From positions 1 to 64,000 of the forward strand of contig JAQGMI010000006.1 in assembly GCA_028292435.1 (NCBI GenBank): a DNA stretch of 64,000 nt. The letters are read 5' to 3'. Below the pieces are notes generated by a model that saw nothing but the letters and a program-made list of their open reading frames with translations, did not search any database and had not been told where the DNA came from. The stretch comes from Betaproteobacteria bacterium. Its GTDB lineage: Bacteria; Pseudomonadota; Gammaproteobacteria; Burkholderiales; SG8-41. Positions 1-8,092 of the stretch are shown here, in pieces (positions within the stretch are counted from its first letter, which is position 1; each line of letters opens with the position of its first letter). A program made the position numbers and the translations under genes.

Positions 1-621
1 CACGCCGGCCTTCGCGTATTCAAGCTTGTGATAGAGCGCGAGCGCCCAGAAATGCGGCGGCGTCCACGCGAAAATAATGAGGAACAATAAAAGCGCCTGA
101 AACGGGACGTCTCCGGTCACCGCCGCCCAACCCAGCACCGGCGGCATCGCGCCCGATGCGCCGCCGATCACGATGTTTTGCGGCGTCATCGGTTTCAGGA
201 TGACGGTGTAAATAATGGCGTAACCGACAAACGTCGCGAGCGTGAGCCACATCGTCAGTTCGTTCACCTTGAAATAAAGGAGCGCGAGCCCGGTGCCGCC
301 GACTGCGAGCGCAAATATGAGCGTCTCGCGCGGCGTAAGTTCGCCGCGCGGTAACGGCCGGCCGCGGGTACGCGCCATCAGCGCATCGATTTTCTGCTCG
401 ACGAGGCAATTGATGGCGGCGGCGGCGCCGGCCACCAAGGCGATGCCGATGGTCGCGGCGAACGCCACACCCGCGAAGCGCAGATCGAGTACACCGAATG
501 GAACGGCGAGGAACATGCCGATCACGGCACAGAACACGATCAGCGATACGACCCTGGGCTTGGTCAGCGCGAGGAACTGGGCGAACCGGGATGAGGATTG
601 GGATAAAGCGACGGAAGTCAT
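1..621 (-). CDS. ctaB: Protoheme IX farnesyltransferase (heme O synthase), 3' end cut by window edge
   Basis: This integral membrane prenyltransferase adds a farnesyl chain to heme B, giving heme O, the substrate of CtaA. The 207 codons visible run off the left edge, so the C-terminus is missing. The N-terminal half shows the family's Asp-rich active-site region (N-C-L-V-E-Q-K-I-D followed by [10 protein letters not shown]), then [20 protein letters not shown] and PPVLGW, which are strongly conserved in UbiA-type CtaB proteins. Several hydrophobic helices are present. The ATG at 619-621 overlaps the ctaA stop as ATGA, so the two are translationally coupled. The identification is firm. Confidence 0.95.
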   Translation of the reverse strand, partial: MTSVALSQSSSRFAQFLALTKPRVVSLIVFCAVIGMFLAVPFGVLDLRFAGVAFAATIGIALVAGAAAAINCLVEQKIDALMARTRGRPLPRGELTPRETLIFALAVGGTGLALLYFKVNELTMWLTLATFVGYAIIYTVILKPMTPQNIVIGGASGAMPPVLGWAAVTGDVPFQALLLFLIIFAWTPPHFWALALYHKLEYAKAGV

Positions 622-1616
622 ACGGAATTCGGGCGAGTGCCGCCACGGGAAAGGGCGAAGTTTATCACTACCATAGTGACCAACAAAGCGGCGGCGACCG
701 CATTGTGCGCGACCGCGATGGGCAGCGGCAGTGTCATCAAAACATTCGCAAGGCCGAGGCAGAGTTGTAGCGCAAGTAACATTGCCAATGCAGCACCCAT
801 ACGTGCGCAACCGCCGGTTCGAATCAGTTCCAAGGCGAAACTGCCGATATAAATAAGCGTCAGGAGCGCGCCGATGCGATGGGTCCAGTGAATAGCCGTC
901 AGCGCCTCGATCGACAGCGGCGCACCGGCCGCCGTCATGCCGAGTTCGCGTGCGAGATGAAAGCCGTGGTCGAAATCCATCGCGGGAAGCCAGGCGCCAT
1001 GGCAAGTCGGGAAGTCGCGGCAGATGAGCGCAGCGTAATTCGTCGATACCCAGCCGCCGAGTGCGATCTGGCAAATCACGATTACCAGGCCGATCGCCGC
1101 CCATGAACGAAGTCGGAGCGCCCCCGGCGACATCGCTGGCCACTCGCGTTGCCGCAGTGCGAGCCACGAGATGAGCGCCAGCGTCGCCATGCCGCCAAGC
1201 AAGTGCAAAGTCACGATAACGGGCTTGAGCAACATCGTGACCGTCCACTTGCCAAGTGTTGCCTGAACGCCGACGAGCAACACGATGGCCGTCGGCAGCC
1301 ATGGTGACTGTTGTAATACACGCCGCTTGCGCCAGGCAATGACCATTATCGTCACCAGCAGCAGGCCGAGCGTGCCTGCGATATAGCGATGGAACATTTC
1401 CTTCCACGCTTTGTGTCCTTCGACCGGCCGGTCGGGAAACCCTTGCTCGGCGCGGGCAATCTGATCGGCGCCCTCAGGTACGCCGACGAGGTGGCCATAA
1501 CAGCCGGGCCAATCGGGGCAGCCCAGCCCCGCGTCCTGCAAGCGCACGTAGGCGCCCACTACCACCACAATGAATGTAAGGCACGCAGCGACGAAGACGA
1601 GCGTCTTGTATTTCAT
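618..1616 (-). CDS. ctaA: Heme A synthase (COX15/CtaA family)
   Basis: CtaA oxidises the C8 methyl group of heme O to a formyl group, making heme A for the aa3 oxidase. The 332-residue protein has about eight membrane helices in two similar halves. Candidate heme-ligand histidines are His76 (FHRY), His138, His246 (WTHR) and His304. Two Cys pairs, CPDWPGC (33 and 39) and CRDFPTC (199 and 205), sit in the periplasmic loops as in the Cys-pair-containing CtaA subtype. It overlaps the SCO-like gene upstream and ctaB downstream by 4 bp each, so it is inside a tightly coupled operon. Confidence 0.95.
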   Translation of the reverse strand: MKYKTLVFVAACLTFIVVVVGAYVRLQDAGLGCPDWPGCYGHLVGVPEGADQIARAEQGFPDRPVEGHKAWKEMFHRYIAGTLGLLLVTIMVIAWRKRRVLQQSPWLPTAIVLLVGVQATLGKWTVTMLLKPVIVTLHLLGGMATLALISWLALRQREWPAMSPGALRLRSWAAIGLVIVICQIALGGWVSTNYAALICRDFPTCHGAWLPAMDFDHGFHLARELGMTAAGAPLSIEALTAIHWTHRIGALLTLIYIGSFALELIRTGGCARMGAALAMLLALQLCLGLANVLMTLPLPIAVAHNAVAAALLVTMVVINFALSRGGTRPNSV

Positions 1617-2185
1617 CCGATCCTCGAGGTCTTGAGCAAACGTGAGAGATCTTTGATGATTCCGCCCGGTTCCGCATCGCGCGGATAACGCAGCACCACG
1701 TTGCCAAGCGGATCGATGAGATAAAGATAATCGTCAACCGCGCGCCCGGCGGGCAAGCGCTTGACTACATCGCCAGCGCCGGCGCGCACGAACCAGGTAC
1801 CCGGGAAATTTTCCGCAAGCTTGCTGTCAAGCGGCGCATCGTCGCTGATCAGCCACACGCGTTCAATGCGGTCCATCTCCTTGCCCTGGGTCAGGCGCAA
1901 CTGGCGGATCGTAAACAGCTTGCGCTGGCAAGGCTCAAGGCATTGCGCCGCGTCGGTCATCAGCAAAACCCATTTGCCGCGCAATCGACTCAATGAGAAT
2001 GGCGAACCATCGACGAGTTTAAGGTTCGCATCGGGCAACGGCGGCGCGTTGAGGAGTTCGCCGTAATTGATGTGCCGCGCGGGCGGCGCAAAGTAATAGG
2101 CAATGTACGAGCCGACGACGGGCGCGAGGCACAATGCGCCGATCAGCAACAGGCTGCGTCGGTTCTTAGCCGGCTTTTCTGACAT
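1613..2185 (-). CDS. SCO-like thioredoxin-fold cytochrome oxidase assembly protein, membrane anchored
   Basis: A 190-residue protein with one N-terminal membrane helix (about 11-32) and a periplasmic thioredoxin-like domain. A CxxxC pair (Cys82 and Cys86, in QCLEPC) matches the copper-binding Cys pair of SCO1/PrrC proteins. The distal His that completes copper binding in true SCO proteins (usually in VDHS before the LID strand) is replaced here: the segment reads AVDDYLYLIDP, with Asp151-Asp152. Its place between surf1 and ctaA supports a role in oxidase assembly. Loss of the His suggests thiol-disulfide chemistry or altered copper handling rather than standard CuA loading; that is inference. 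Confidence 0.75.
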   Translation of the reverse strand: MSEKPAKNRRSLLLIGALCLAPVVGSYIAYYFAPPARHINYGELLNAPPLPDANLKLVDGSPFSLSRLRGKWVLLMTDAAQCLEPCQRKLFTIRQLRLTQGKEMDRIERVWLISDDAPLDSKLAENFPGTWFVRAGAGDVVKRLPAGRAVDDYLYLIDPLGNVVLRYPRDAEPGGIIKDLSRLLKTSRIG

Positions 2186-2870
2186 TGAGTGCCACGTAGA
2201 TGATCAGGATAGCCGCCGCCATAACAAACCACTGGAATGCGTATGCATAGTGCTTGTCGATGCCGAGGTCGGGCGGATTCCACTCACGCACGAGGCCGTC
2301 GTCGATTGCATTTTCCTGTTGAATGACGATCGGCTGCAGCGCGATCGGTACTGTCGCGCGATAGCGGTCGAGCGTCAGGTTCTGCCAAACATGCCCCTCG
2401 ATGGTGTTGGTCGACAGCTCGAGATAGCGCTTGCTCGGCACAGTCGCAAGTCCCGTGATGCGCAAGGTTTCCGCAGGCGTTCTGATCTGCGGCAGCGTCG
2501 TGCGCGACTCCGTTGCCGCAATCCACCCGCGATTGACGAGCACGTAGCGGTCGCTGTCGGCGATTTTGAGCGGCATCACCACGAAGTAACCTACCGTGCC
2601 GCGCACGATGCGGTTGTCGATCAACACCGCATGTTGAGGCTCGAATCGCCCGCGTACTTCGACGCGTCGCCACACGACGTCATCGGCCCGCACCTCTGCG
2701 CCCGATAAACCGATCGGCGCTTCATGGTTCGCCGAGGAGATGCGATCGGCCATGGCTGCCTTTTCGTGGCCGCGCCCAAGCTGCCAGTTGCCCAGCGCGA
2801 GCGTCGCGACGATGCCGATAATCGCGGCGAGCGTCGGCCATAGCGAAGGCGTGAATCGATAGCGCGGCAT
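2166..2870 (-). CDS. SURF1 family cytochrome oxidase assembly protein
   Basis: SURF1 proteins help insert heme a into subunit I. The 234-residue product has the family topology: an N-terminal membrane helix carrying GNWQLGR, a periplasmic middle domain, and a C-terminal helix preceded by KHYAYAFQWF, the typical H-x-x-Y-A-x-Q-W motif. I chose the ATG at 2870; a GTG at 2882 is also in frame. The 3' end overlaps the SCO-like gene by 20 bp. It begins 54 bp from the divergent DUF2909 gene, so this block (surf1 to ctaB) probably has its own promoter in that gap. Confidence 0.9.
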   Translation of the reverse strand: MPRYRFTPSLWPTLAAIIGIVATLALGNWQLGRGHEKAAMADRISSANHEAPIGLSGAEVRADDVVWRRVEVRGRFEPQHAVLIDNRIVRGTVGYFVVMPLKIADSDRYVLVNRGWIAATESRTTLPQIRTPAETLRITGLATVPSKRYLELSTNTIEGHVWQNLTLDRYRATVPIALQPIVIQQENAIDDGLVREWNPPDLGIDKHYAYAFQWFVMAAAILIIYVALNVRKAG

Positions 2871-2924
2871 CGCTCTGGTCACTGCCTGCCGGCTGGGCTA
2901 CACTCGACGAGAGCGAGGTTGCCA

Positions 2925-3119
2925 TTGAAAATTTTCGTAATATTATTCATCTTTCTGATCCTGGCGAGTCTGGGCTCGGCGCTGTATTTCCTTATCAAGG
3001 ATAAAGGTAATTCCACGCGCACTGCCAGGGCACTGACCTGGCGCGTGGTGTTTTCCATCGCGCTGTTTTCGATCTTAATGCTCGCCTACCATTTCGGCTT
3101 TATCAGCGCCAGGTTGTAG
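2925..3119 (+). CDS. Twin transmembrane-helix small protein (DUF2909 type)
   Basis: A 64-residue protein made of two hydrophobic helices (about 2-22 and 42-60) joined by a short polar loop with KDKGN. Length, topology and position between ctaE and surf1 match the DUF2909 family found in betaproteobacterial oxidase loci. The function is unknown. It is the only plus-strand gene within this minus-strand oxidase region. I chose the TTG at 2925 because a GAGCGAGG ribosome site lies six bases upstream and the product then begins MKIFVILF; an in-frame TTG at 2919 would add two residues. Confidence 0.75.
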   Translation: MKIFVILFIFLILASLGSALYFLIKDKGNSTRTARALTWRVVFSIALFSILMLAYHFGFISARL

Positions 3120-3149
3120 AAAAAAAACGCCGCACTTTTGAGTGCGGCG
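3120..3149 (-). terminator. Rho-independent terminator of the ctaC-ctaE operon
   Basis: A perfect 9-bp stem (arms 3128-3136 and 3141-3149, loop of four) is followed on the minus strand by eight T residues (A-run at 3120-3127). It lies about 50 bp beyond the ctaE stop, so it ends the subunit operon and separates it from surf1-ctaB. On the plus strand no T-run follows the stem, so it should not terminate the DUF2909 transcript. Confidence 0.85.
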
Positions 3150-3200
3150 CTGTTCCCCCTTGCGGGAAACCTTCCCCCTTGTGTTCGGTGCCGGTGCGGG

Positions 3201-4049
3201 TTACAGCCAGTAGACGAGTATGAACAGCAGCAACCATACCACGTCGACGAAGTGCCAGTACCACGCCACGCCCTCAAAGCCGAAATGGTGGTCCGCCGTA
3301 AAGTGCCCCGCGATTGAGCGGCCGAGTATGACGATCAGCATCAGTGTGCCGACCGTTACATGGAAGCCGTGGAAACCTGTCAGCATGAAGAAAGTCGAAC
3401 CATACGCGCCGGTGGTCAGCTTCAGGTTAAGGTCCGAATAAGCTTCGTGATATTCGTACGCCTGCAGGCCAAGAAAGGTGGCGCCCAGCGCGATGGTCAG
3501 GAAAAGACCGACGATGAGTTGAGTTCGATTGTTCTTGAGCAAACCCCAATGCGCGATGGTCACCGTGACGCCGGACGTTAACAGGATGAGCGTATTGATT
3601 GCGGGCACGCCCCACGCCGCCATGGGAGTGAATTTCTCCGCGATGCCGGGGCCGGCCGTCGGCCATTGCGCCGTGAACTCAGGCCAGATCAGCTTGTGAT
3701 CGAGATCGCCCAACCACGGCACCGACAGCACGCGCATGTAAAACAGCGCGCCGAAAAACGCGGCAAAGAACATGACTTCCGAGAAGATGAACCAGCTCAT
3801 GCCCCAGCGGAACGATGCGTCGACCTGCTTGTTGTAGCTGCCGCCCTCGCTCTCGTGGGCGACCGAGCCAAACCAGCCGAACATCATGTAAAAAAGAACG
3901 CAGAGGCCGAAAATCAGCACGAACTTGCCCCAGCTCGCGTCATTCATCCACAGCGCCGCGCCGAACGCCATGCTGAGCAGTGCGAGCGAACCAAAAATCG
4001 GCCACCGCGACGGGTCCGGAACGAAATAACGGGCTGATTGGTTCATCAT
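3201..4049 (-). CDS. ctaE: Cytochrome c oxidase subunit III
   Basis: Subunit III of the aa3-type terminal oxidase, a seven-helix membrane protein that stabilises the complex and its proton uptake. The 282-residue product has the family's hallmark segments: SEVMFFAAFFGALFYMR with the conserved Glu in helix III, the NTLILLTSGVTVTIAHW helix, and the C-terminal HFGFEGVAWYWHFVDVVWL. It is the last gene of the ctaC-D-G-E unit and is followed by a strong terminator. Confidence 0.97.
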   Translation of the reverse strand: MMNQSARYFVPDPSRWPIFGSLALLSMAFGAALWMNDASWGKFVLIFGLCVLFYMMFGWFGSVAHESEGGSYNKQVDASFRWGMSWFIFSEVMFFAAFFGALFYMRVLSVPWLGDLDHKLIWPEFTAQWPTAGPGIAEKFTPMAAWGVPAINTLILLTSGVTVTIAHWGLLKNNRTQLIVGLFLTIALGATFLGLQAYEYHEAYSDLNLKLTTGAYGSTFFMLTGFHGFHVTVGTLMLIVILGRSIAGHFTADHHFGFEGVAWYWHFVDVVWLLLFILVYWL

Positions 4050-4102
4050 GATGCGGTCTCCCTCTATGCCTTAGCTTTAAATTTCCTGCCGATCGTCTGT
4101 AA

Positions 4103-4315
4103 TTAGCTGATGATGAAACGCACCAGCGCGACGAGACTCAATACCAAAAGAATTGCACCGATGATGCCGGCGATGATGACCTGGGCGGGCTTCAGCGTAA
4201 CGGCGTCGTGTTCATACGCGGCACGCCGGCGGATGCCGAGAAAAGACCAGAATACCGCCTTCGCCACCTGCAGCGGCGATGCGCCGGATTTTTTCTCTTC
4301 GATTGCCATATCCAT
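4103..4315 (-). CDS. DUF2970 small membrane protein
   Basis: A 70-residue protein with a short polar N-terminus, a central SFLGIRRRAAYEHD segment, and one C-terminal membrane helix (about 46-68). Length, the G-I-R-x-x-x-x-x-E-x-D core and location between ctaG and ctaE match the DUF2970 family that accompanies betaproteobacterial oxidase genes. No biochemical role is established. The ATG at 4315 overlaps the ctaG stop as TGATG, so it is translationally coupled to ctaG; a TTG one codon upstream is possible. Confidence 0.8.
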   Translation of the reverse strand: MDMAIEEKKSGASPLQVAKAVFWSFLGIRRRAAYEHDAVTLKPAQVIIAGIIGAILLVLSLVALVRFIIS

Positions 4316-4854
4316 CAACTGGCTTTCCTGGCCGTGCCTTCGATCTCAAAGAACGAGTACGACAAGGTGATCGTGTTGATGTCCGCCGGCAGACCGTGCT
4401 CGAGCACGAAGACCACCGGCATTTCGCGCGCCTCCCCGGGCTTCAGCGTTTGCTGGGTAAAACAGAAACATTCGAGCTTTTTGAAGTAACGGATCGCAAT
4501 CTGCGGGCCGTAGCTCGGAATCGCCTGCCCGGTCACCGCGTGGTCAGCGTTGTTGCGAATTTCGTACATGACGGTCGTCAGTTCGCCGGGATGTACACGC
4601 ACATTGGTCTGCAACGGCCGAAAGCTCCATGGCAGCTTGCCGCTCAGGTTGGAATCGAATTCGATGGTGACCATGCGCGCGGTGTCGATTTGCGTGTTGC
4701 CGACGGTGTCGGCCTTCAGCACGTTGTTGACGCCCGTCACTTCGCAGATCTTCTGGTAGAACGGAATCAGCGCGAACCCGAAGCCGAACATGCCGACCGC
4801 GACGATCGCAAGCTTGCGCATCGTCAGCAAATTCGATTCAGTCTGGGTCACCAT
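4315..4854 (-). CDS. ctaG: Cytochrome oxidase copper chaperone CtaG (Cox11 family)
   Basis: CtaG delivers copper to the CuB site of subunit I. The 179-residue protein has one N-terminal helix (about 12-31) and a periplasmic immunoglobulin-like domain. It keeps the copper-binding CFCF (Cys129 and Cys131), the Cys after the helix (YQKICEVTG, Cys37), and the conserved VHPGE and NNADHAVTGQAIPS segments. I chose the ATG at 4854 over an in-frame TTG at 4860. This start lies inside the 3' end of the 37-aa ORF, so translation of the two is coupled. Confidence 0.95.
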   Translation of the reverse strand: MVTQTESNLLTMRKLAIVAVGMFGFGFALIPFYQKICEVTGVNNVLKADTVGNTQIDTARMVTIEFDSNLSGKLPWSFRPLQTNVRVHPGELTTVMYEIRNNADHAVTGQAIPSYGPQIAIRYFKKLECFCFTQQTLKPGEAREMPVVFVLEHGLPADINTITLSYSFFEIEGTARKAS

Positions 4855-4961
4855 GGCCAATGCCGCACGATAACGGCGATGAAAAACGCGGCAGCGATCG
4901 CAGCGAGGACGAGCGCCGTCCGGTATTTGCCGGGATCCTGCTCAGCCATCGCAACGCTCAT
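4848..4961 (-). CDS. 37-aa cytochrome oxidase small assembly protein
   Basis: A short ORF between ctaD and ctaG, 37 residues: a polar start (MSVAMAEQDPGKYR), one hydrophobic helix (about 15-31), and the tail IVRHWPW. Its ATG directly follows the ctaD stop and its TGA overlaps the ctaG start by 7 bp. A one-helix peptide at this exact place is a recurring feature of betaproteobacterial oxidase operons, where it is named a cytochrome oxidase small assembly protein. The function is known only by association. Tight packing on both sides makes it very unlikely to be a chance ORF. Met5 is an alternative start. Confidence 0.75.
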   Translation of the reverse strand: MSVAMAEQDPGKYRTALVLAAIAAAFFIAVIVRHWPW

Positions 4962-6545
4962 TTACTTGACGACCGGCGGCGTTTCAAAGCTGTGATACGG
5001 CGGCGGCGAGCTCAACGTCCATTCGAGCGTGTCAGCGCCTTCCCACGGCTTGTCCGCCGCCTTCTCGCCACCTCTGGCGCACTTGATGATGCCCCACACG
5101 AACAGCAATTGCGACAGGCCGAATCCAAATGCGCCGATCGACGCGAGCATGTTGAAGTCGGCAAACTGCATCGCATAGTCCGGAATCCGGCGCGGCATGC
5201 CGGCGAGACCCAGGAAGTGCATCGGGAAGAATGTCACGTTGAAGAAAATCAGCGAAAGCCAGAAATGCCATTTGCCGAGCGCTTCGTCGTACATGTGGCC
5301 GGTCCACTTGGGCAGCCAGAAATAGGTGCCCGAGAAAATCGCGAACAGCGAACCTGCCACCAGCACGTAGTGGAAATGCGCGACCACGTAATACGTATCC
5401 TGCAACTGAATATCGACCGGCGTGATCGCCAGAATCAATCCGGTAAAACCGCCCATCGAAAACACGAAGATGAAGCCGACTGCAAACAGCATCGGCGTCT
5501 CAAACGTCATCGAGCCTTTCCACATCGTCGCAATCCAGTTGAATACCTTAACGCCGGTCGGCACTGCGATCAGCATGGTCGCGAACATGAAAAAGAGCTG
5601 TCCGGCCGCCGGCATGCCGGTCGTGAACATGTGGTGCGCCCATACGATGAATGACAGGATTGCGATCGAAGAAGTTGCATAGACCATCGACGCATAGCCG
5701 AACAGCGGCTTGCGCGCGAACGCCGGAATCACCTGCGACACGATGCCGAACGCCGGCAAAATCATGATGTAAACCTCGGGGTGACCGAAGAACCAGAAAA
5801 TGTGCTGGAACATGACCGGGTCGCCGCCACCGGTGGCGTTGAAGAAGTTCGTGCCGAAATGGCGGTCCGTCAGCACCATCGTGATCGCACCCGCAAGCAC
5901 CGGCATGACAGCGATCAGCAGGTAGGCCGTGATGAGCCACGTCCATACGAACAACGGCATTTTCATGAGCGTCATGCCCGGCGCGCGCATGTTCAGGATC
6001 GTGGTGACGATGTTGATAGAACCCATGATCGATGACGCGCCCATGATATGCAGCGCGAAAATGCCCAGATCCATGCCCGGACCCATCTGCGTTGACAGCG
6101 GGGCATAAATCGTCCAGCCCGCGGCAGGTGCGCCGCCCGGCACGAAAAACGACGTGACAAGCAGGATCGCGGCCGGCGGCAGCAGCCAGAAGCTCCAGTT
6201 ATTCATGCGCGCGAACGCCATGTCGGGCGCGCCGATCATCATCGGAATCTGCCAGTTCGCGAAGCCGACGAATGCCGGCATGATCGCGCCGAACACCATG
6301 ATGAGACCGTGCATCGTGGTCAATTCATTGAAGAATTCAGGACGCCAGAACTGCAGTCCGGGCTGGAACAATTCGGCGCGGATGCCGAACGCAAGCGTGC
6401 CGCCGATGAAAAACATCGTCAGGCTGAAGATCAGATAGAGCGTGCCGATGTCCTTGTGGTTGGTCGTCTGGACCCAACGCATGATGCCCGCCGGATGATG
6501 CGCGTGCGCGTCGTGACCGTTTGCGTGGCCGTGTGCTGCTTCCAT
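4962..6545 (-). CDS. ctaD: Cytochrome c oxidase subunit I
   Basis: The catalytic subunit of the aa3 oxidase, which reduces oxygen to water and pumps protons. The 527-residue protein has twelve helices. Visible residues are His79 (low-spin heme a), the HPEVY motif with His255, Glu257 and Tyr259 (CuB and the cross-linked Tyr), His304-His305 (CuB), His390 and His392 (hemes), Lys333 of the K channel (GVKVFNW) and Asp108 of the D channel. It is therefore a complete type A1 heme-copper oxidase. The first 17 residues contain six His, an odd metal-binding-like tail. It lies 15 bp after ctaC. Confidence 0.98.
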   Translation of the reverse strand: MEAAHGHANGHDAHAHHPAGIMRWVQTTNHKDIGTLYLIFSLTMFFIGGTLAFGIRAELFQPGLQFWRPEFFNELTTMHGLIMVFGAIMPAFVGFANWQIPMMIGAPDMAFARMNNWSFWLLPPAAILLVTSFFVPGGAPAAGWTIYAPLSTQMGPGMDLGIFALHIMGASSIMGSINIVTTILNMRAPGMTLMKMPLFVWTWLITAYLLIAVMPVLAGAITMVLTDRHFGTNFFNATGGGDPVMFQHIFWFFGHPEVYIMILPAFGIVSQVIPAFARKPLFGYASMVYATSSIAILSFIVWAHHMFTTGMPAAGQLFFMFATMLIAVPTGVKVFNWIATMWKGSMTFETPMLFAVGFIFVFSMGGFTGLILAITPVDIQLQDTYYVVAHFHYVLVAGSLFAIFSGTYFWLPKWTGHMYDEALGKWHFWLSLIFFNVTFFPMHFLGLAGMPRRIPDYAMQFADFNMLASIGAFGFGLSQLLFVWGIIKCARGGEKAADKPWEGADTLEWTLSSPPPYHSFETPPVVK

Positions 6546-6560
6546 GGGCTCTCCTAAATC

Positions 6561-7703
6561 CTATTTGCGTAAGTTCTTGACGTCGGCGGGCGAGATCATG
6601 TCGCCGGTCTTGTTGTTCCACGAATTGCGTTCGAAGGTGATTACCGCCGCCAGTTCGACATCCGACAATTGTTTGAACGATGCCATCGCGGTGCCGGGCT
6701 TGCCGTTGAACACGAGATTGAGGTGCGCGTCTTTCGGACCGCCTGCAATCTTGGATCCCGAAAGCGCTGGAAACGCCGGCGGCGTGCCCATGCCGTTAGG
6801 CTGGTGGCAGACCTGGCAATTGGCGGCATACACTTTTTCGCCGCGTGCTTTCAGTTCGTCAAGCGTGAAGACTTTATTCGGATCGTCCTGCTGAGCCGCC
6901 ATTTTTTTCTTCTGCTCGGCCACCCACTGCGTGTATTTCTCCGGCTCGACCGCTTCGACCACGATCGGCATGAACCCGTGTTCTTTGCCGCACAGTTCGG
7001 CGCACTGACCGCGATAGACGCCCGGCTTGTCGACCTTGAACCAGGTGTCGCGCACGAAGCCCGGAATCGCGTCCTGCTTGACGCCGAATGCCGGCACCCA
7101 CCATGCGTGAATCACGTCGTTAGCGGTGAGAATGATGCGCACTTTCTTGCCGGTCGGCACCACGACCGGATTGTCGACTTCCAGAAGGTAATGCGGATTG
7201 GCTTCGCGCGTCTTGCGGCCTTCGGGCGAATTGTCGGTGATGCTGTCGCGCGGCGTGGCGAGGCTGCTATAGAAACTGACGCCCTCCTGCAGGTAATCGT
7301 AACCCCACTTCCACTGGTAGCCCGTGACTTTGATCGTCATGTCCGGGCTCGAGGTGTCTTTCATCGCGATGATGGTCTTGGCAGCGGGAATCGCCATGCC
7401 GATCAAAATCACGAACGGGATAATCGTCCAGATGATTTCGACGGTCGTGTTCTCATGAAATTGCTCGGCTTTGTGACCGACCGATTTGCGATGCATGATG
7501 ATCGAGTACGTCATCGCGCCGAACACGACGACGAAAATCACGCAGCAGATGACGAAAATCAAGGTGTGCAGGTCGTAGATCTCACGCGCGATTACCGTTT
7601 GCGGTGTTTGCAGGTTGTAATCGCTGGCGATGGCCAGCATGGGCATCAGGTTGCCGACCCCTGCGACAGCGAACCCTATACCCTTTATCCACTTACTGAT
7701 CAT
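6561..7703 (-). CDS. ctaC: Cytochrome c oxidase subunit II with fused C-terminal cytochrome c domain
   Basis: Subunit II accepts electrons through CuA. The order is: signal or helix segment (1-25), two membrane helices (about 45-70 and 88-112), the cupredoxin domain with CuA ligands His199, Cys234, Cys238, His242 and Met245, then a cytochrome c domain with CQVCH (Cys296, Cys299, His300) and a probable axial Met340. The fusion makes this a caa3-like subunit that could take electrons directly from the bc1 complex or a soluble cytochrome. I chose the ATG at 7703 because GGAG lies six bases upstream; an in-frame ATG at 7745 falls in a tandem repeat. First gene of the operon. Confidence 0.95.
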   Translation of the reverse strand: MISKWIKGIGFAVAGVGNLMPMLAIASDYNLQTPQTVIAREIYDLHTLIFVICCVIFVVVFGAMTYSIIMHRKSVGHKAEQFHENTTVEIIWTIIPFVILIGMAIPAAKTIIAMKDTSSPDMTIKVTGYQWKWGYDYLQEGVSFYSSLATPRDSITDNSPEGRKTREANPHYLLEVDNPVVVPTGKKVRIILTANDVIHAWWVPAFGVKQDAIPGFVRDTWFKVDKPGVYRGQCAELCGKEHGFMPIVVEAVEPEKYTQWVAEQKKKMAAQQDDPNKVFTLDELKARGEKVYAANCQVCHQPNGMGTPPAFPALSGSKIAGGPKDAHLNLVFNGKPGTAMASFKQLSDVELAAVITFERNSWNNKTGDMISPADVKNLRK

Positions 7704-7727
7704 GCTTGGCTCCAACGGTGCGTGAAA

Positions 7728-7766
7728 TTCATTGCGCTTGCTCATTGCGCTTGCTTACTGCGCTTA
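7728..7766. repeat. 13-bp tandem repeat, three units
   Basis: Three head-to-tail units of 13 bp (7728-7740, 7741-7753, 7754-7766) share the core CATTGCGCTTG, the third with two changes. The unit length is not a multiple of three, and the array spans the possible upstream ATG of ctaC at 7745. This argues that the array is leader sequence rather than coding. Confidence 0.7.
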
Positions 7767-7861
7767 ACAACGTGCGCCAGACCGGACACTCGCCGCGCAT
7801 TGGTTGCGCACATTGCGGCCGTCGCTTGCAAGCGATCGGTCCATTGCGGTCCAATGCGAAA

Positions 7862-7889
7862 TCGGCCAAAAGATGTCGGCCAAAAGATG
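7862..7889. repeat. 14-bp perfect tandem duplication
   Basis: Two identical 14-bp units (TCGGCCAAAAGATG) lie back to back at 7862-7875 and 7876-7889 in the ctaC leader. Units of this size could be a duplicated protein-binding site or simple replication slippage; the sequence alone does not decide. Confidence 0.75.
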
Positions 7890-7997
7890 TCAGGGTGCGC
7901 GTTCAAGGTCGGATAACTTCATCGCTGACCCGCGCCTCCATCACCACACCCCAAGCGAACTCTCCCAATCCAGCTAACGTTCGAAAAACGCATGGAA

Positions 7998-8025
7998 TTT
8001 ATCACATTAGCGACGGTGTAGGCAA
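7998..8025 (-). promoter_or_regulatory. Candidate sigma-70 promoter for the ctaC operon
   Basis: Reading the minus strand, TTGCCT (8020-8025) is followed after 16 bp by GATAAA (7998-8003) with a TG pair one base upstream, an extended -10. It is the best match I see between bioD and ctaC, but both hexamers are imperfect. Confidence 0.3.
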
Positions 8026-8092
8026 ACGCTAGACCGAGCAAAATCGTCAACTTTCGAGTGAGCCGCCGCGACATTTATCCGACTTGCGACGT

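Larger units (their letters stand above)
7704..8092. other. Intergenic region upstream of the oxidase operon
   Basis: This is the only stretch over 300 bases without a gene. It holds two short tandem repeats (7728-7766 and 7862-7889), a candidate minus-strand promoter (7998-8025), and the 3' flank of bioD. If that promoter is used, the ctaC mRNA has a leader of nearly 300 nt. I see no convincing ORF or RNA gene in it. The plus-strand reading frames that cross it are antisense to ctaC and have no ribosome site. Confidence 0.6.

Noticed and set aside
20-646. 208-codon minus-strand reading frame over the start of the window
   Set aside because: It is a shifted frame of ctaB: Arg-rich, no membrane helices. 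The true CtaB frame, open to the edge, covers the same bases.
6669-7916. Long plus-strand frame antisense to ctaC
   Set aside because: Its product is Arg/His-rich with no domain, there is no ribosome site, and ctaC on the other strand is fully conserved.
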